This document shows, piece by piece, positions 62,113-64,000 of a DNA stretch of 64,000 bases; the stretch's first letter is position 1, and each line of letters starts with the position of its first letter. The stretch lies in NCBI GenBank assembly GCA_037074705.1, contig CM073590.1, forward strand, positions 91,194,947 through 91,258,946, written 5' to 3'. The notes under the pieces are model-generated. The model was given only the letters and a program-made list of their open reading frames with translations, did not search any database and was not told the DNA's origin. Position numbers and translations under genes: made by a program. This DNA is from Zhengitettix transpicula (lineage: Eukaryota > Arthropoda > Insecta > Orthoptera > Tetrigidae).

Positions 62113-63170
62113 CTGTATATTGTAAATTATGAAGTTGTTCATGCAGCACAATCGCAGAAGTTTGATGCGTCGTATGCATAAAATGTGACGTTTTTCATTT
62201 TTCACTGTCCTATTCCTAAATTAAACAAATCCAATTCTTTTCTAAATGGTGATAAAGAAAGCTCCAGGGGAAGTTATTACTGCAAGAGCTTTATTAAATT
62301 AAAAATGAAATATTTAAACGCTGTTTTTGCGAAGCTATATTACATTCCTTATCAACCTGATCTAACTAACCACATTATAACAGTACTATTAAAACAGAAA
62401 TTTCATATTATTACTTCAAAATAAAATTCTAATTAGTTTTCTTTAATCATAATTACTTTGATATGGAAGGTTTTCATTATACATACTTTTCAATAATAAA
62501 TTAATTGAAACTTATGATGAACCAAGATAGAATGTAAGGTTCCGTCGATTTTATTGATACGGTTGTGAAGCAGAGATTTATTGAGTTAGAAGCTCTCTGC
62601 CTTTACTCACCATGATTCAATTTTGTAAGGATTTAAGTTAGTGTCTTCACACGTGTCTTGCTTATGTTCGTATTCACGCTTTCTTTGCTTTAACGTAAGG
62701 ACAAGTAGGTTCTTTTCAATTTTCAATTCATTTGTCTATCGAGCCTCCGGGTAGATTATATTTATTTTCCGTTAGTCCTAAAATTAGGTGTAATAATATA
62801 ATTCTTCTTCTGGCCTCGGTAGTTAAGATCCCACCGCTGCCACCATATAATATTCGAATTTCTCCTGGTCTCGCTACCATGAGATATTTAAGAAGAAATT
62901 GAAACTTGGGTTCGGAGTGCGCACTAAGTCGCTCTCTATAATAGCTTAAAGGACTTAGAGAAATAACATGAGGCTTTAGTCCATTATAAAAAGAAAGAAC
63001 TTTTATTAACCTTAGTCTACCGTCTAGAGCAAAGACAATAATATGAAAATAGAAGACAGAAAGGCGTAGGAACCACGTTGAAGTAATTTACAGAGACTTT
63101 AGCTACATCAGAGAAACCCGGCCTTTTTATACAAGTTATCCACCAATGGCATTCAAGATTCTCCTGCTCT
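62113..63170. other. Non-coding sequence, no gene seen
   Basis: The 79-codon ORF at 62185-62424 has no recognisable similarity. No repeat boundary found. Confidence 0.35.
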
Positions 63171-63224
63171 GTGTAGGAGGTGGTACCTTCTTCACAGAGC
63201 CTCATCATCAACACGTGCCCTTAC

Positions 63225-63350
63225 TCAGCAGGACACGTGGAGTTTTGTTTATCTATGATGCTTACTCGGAGATCCTGAGTGCCTACAAAGACATGTGGTG
63301 TCATGTTAATCTCTGATGCTTACTCAGAGATTCCTGAGCCTACAAAGGCA
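63225..63350. repeat. Direct tandem duplication (~60 bp, two units)
   Basis: TGATGCTTACTCGGAGATCC, TGAGTGCCTACAAAGACATG and TGATGCTTACTCAGAGATTC, CTGAGCCTACAAAGGCAGAC, about 61 bp apart. A short (AT)n run follows at 63357. Confidence 0.6.
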
Positions 63351-63370
63351 GACCATATATATATATATGA

Positions 63371-64000
63371 AATGTATATTACATAGGAAATAGGACTCGT
63401 ATTGCATTATACTTAACTAAAAATTGGCATTCATCCAGAGGCAGTTATATCAAGAACTAATGCTAAATATAATTATAACTAAATTTAATAATAACAATTC
63501 AAACAGCTAGCAAAAATGGACTTCATTAGAACTTTTTCGTAATACTATTTTTTTTATAGCGTGTGCTATTATACTTGTCTATTATAGAGCGAATGATCAA
63601 TGAGCTAATAAAGAAAAATAACAACAAATCTATGCAGTATTAGCGGAAGAGATATTGTTCCCTTCACTTCAGAAAGTGATTTATGATAAGTAAAATAGTC
63701 GCTACCATACTGCACTCGGTTGTCGTAGCCTATGTTGAACAATCAATATTTTATAAAAGTCTCCAGTAATATTCTATTTAAATTTCCCTGCGTCACACCG
63801 CTGCATATTTGTGTAATTTTATTCGTCAATCGAATTATTCTACAAATACACAAAAACAAGGGTCACAAACAATGGCGGGTGGCGCAGATTGAGGGACGGG
63901 AGGCAAGCCCAACACAGCCACGATGCACACGGAGTTAACATGCACACACAAAAACGGTCTAAGCGCTTACTGAGTCATACACGAGCGGATTTTTCTGACG
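63371..64000. other. Non-coding sequence to window end
   Basis: AT-rich. The last ~130 bp become GC-richer (GGCGGGTGGCGCAGATTGAG) and may be the edge of another repeat or exon cut by the window. Confidence 0.3.

Noticed and set aside
1..64000. CRISPR array, bacterial operons, tRNA and rRNA genes
   Set aside because: No regularly spaced short repeats, no ribosome-binding-site-led gene runs and no recognisable tRNA cloverleaf or rRNA segments. The window is eukaryotic.

Overview
This is eukaryotic, probably insect, DNA. It is AT-rich (roughly two thirds A+T by eye), has very long non-coding stretches, almost no long ORFs, and many decayed transposable elements of arthropod type (mariner, Tc1, R1-like and jockey/CR1-like LINEs). 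The species cannot be fixed from the sequence. A hemimetabolous insect with a large genome is my guess only.

The single host gene I can support is on the + strand. Two exons, 21837-21969 and 48865-49064, together make one V-type immunoglobulin domain of the Sidestep (Side) family of cell-surface receptors. The intron between them is about 26.9 kb, and the codon phase matches exactly across it (2 bases + 1 base). Exons for the later Ig domains, the membrane segment and the tail are not visible and probably lie past the right end. The leader exon may lie to the left, or be replaced by an in-frame signal-peptide-like stretch just before 21837. Most of the window is therefore intronic or flanking sequence of one neuronal-guidance-type gene.

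Left flank (1-21.8 kb): a dead Tc1-like transposon split by a second TIR element (1.48-3.13 kb); at least six copies of a repeat beginning with a TAGCTGGGTGCCCGG-like motif, some built of ~273-bp tandem units; a small TIR MITE (7.27 kb); a GC-rich repeat family, called X here; an interleaved pair of perfect inverted repeats (15.04-15.34 kb); a LINE 3' fragment (17.5-18.0 kb); and a ~1.1-kb LTR-like element (18.0-19.1 kb).

The Side-like intron (22-48.9 kb): two more LTR-like elements, a LINE ORF1 relic (28.2-29.5 kb), a tandem cluster of three X copies (30.2-31.8 kb), a ~450-bp foldback (36.5-37.0 kb), mariner relics in opposing orientations (40.1-41.0 kb), a third mariner relic (45.0-45.4 kb), a hairpin MITE (44.0 kb), a LINE linker relic (47.3-47.8 kb) and several repeat-free GC-richer blocks that could be regulatory.

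Right flank (49.1-64 kb): an R1-like LINE relic (55.0-56.2 kb), one more X copy and one more LTR-like element. No tRNA, rRNA, CRISPR array or operon was seen.

The most interesting non-gene signal is family X. It is GC-rich and hairpin-rich, has an A-run at one end and is truncated to different lengths at the other, which suggests a retroposed SINE-like or structured RNA element that I do not recognise.
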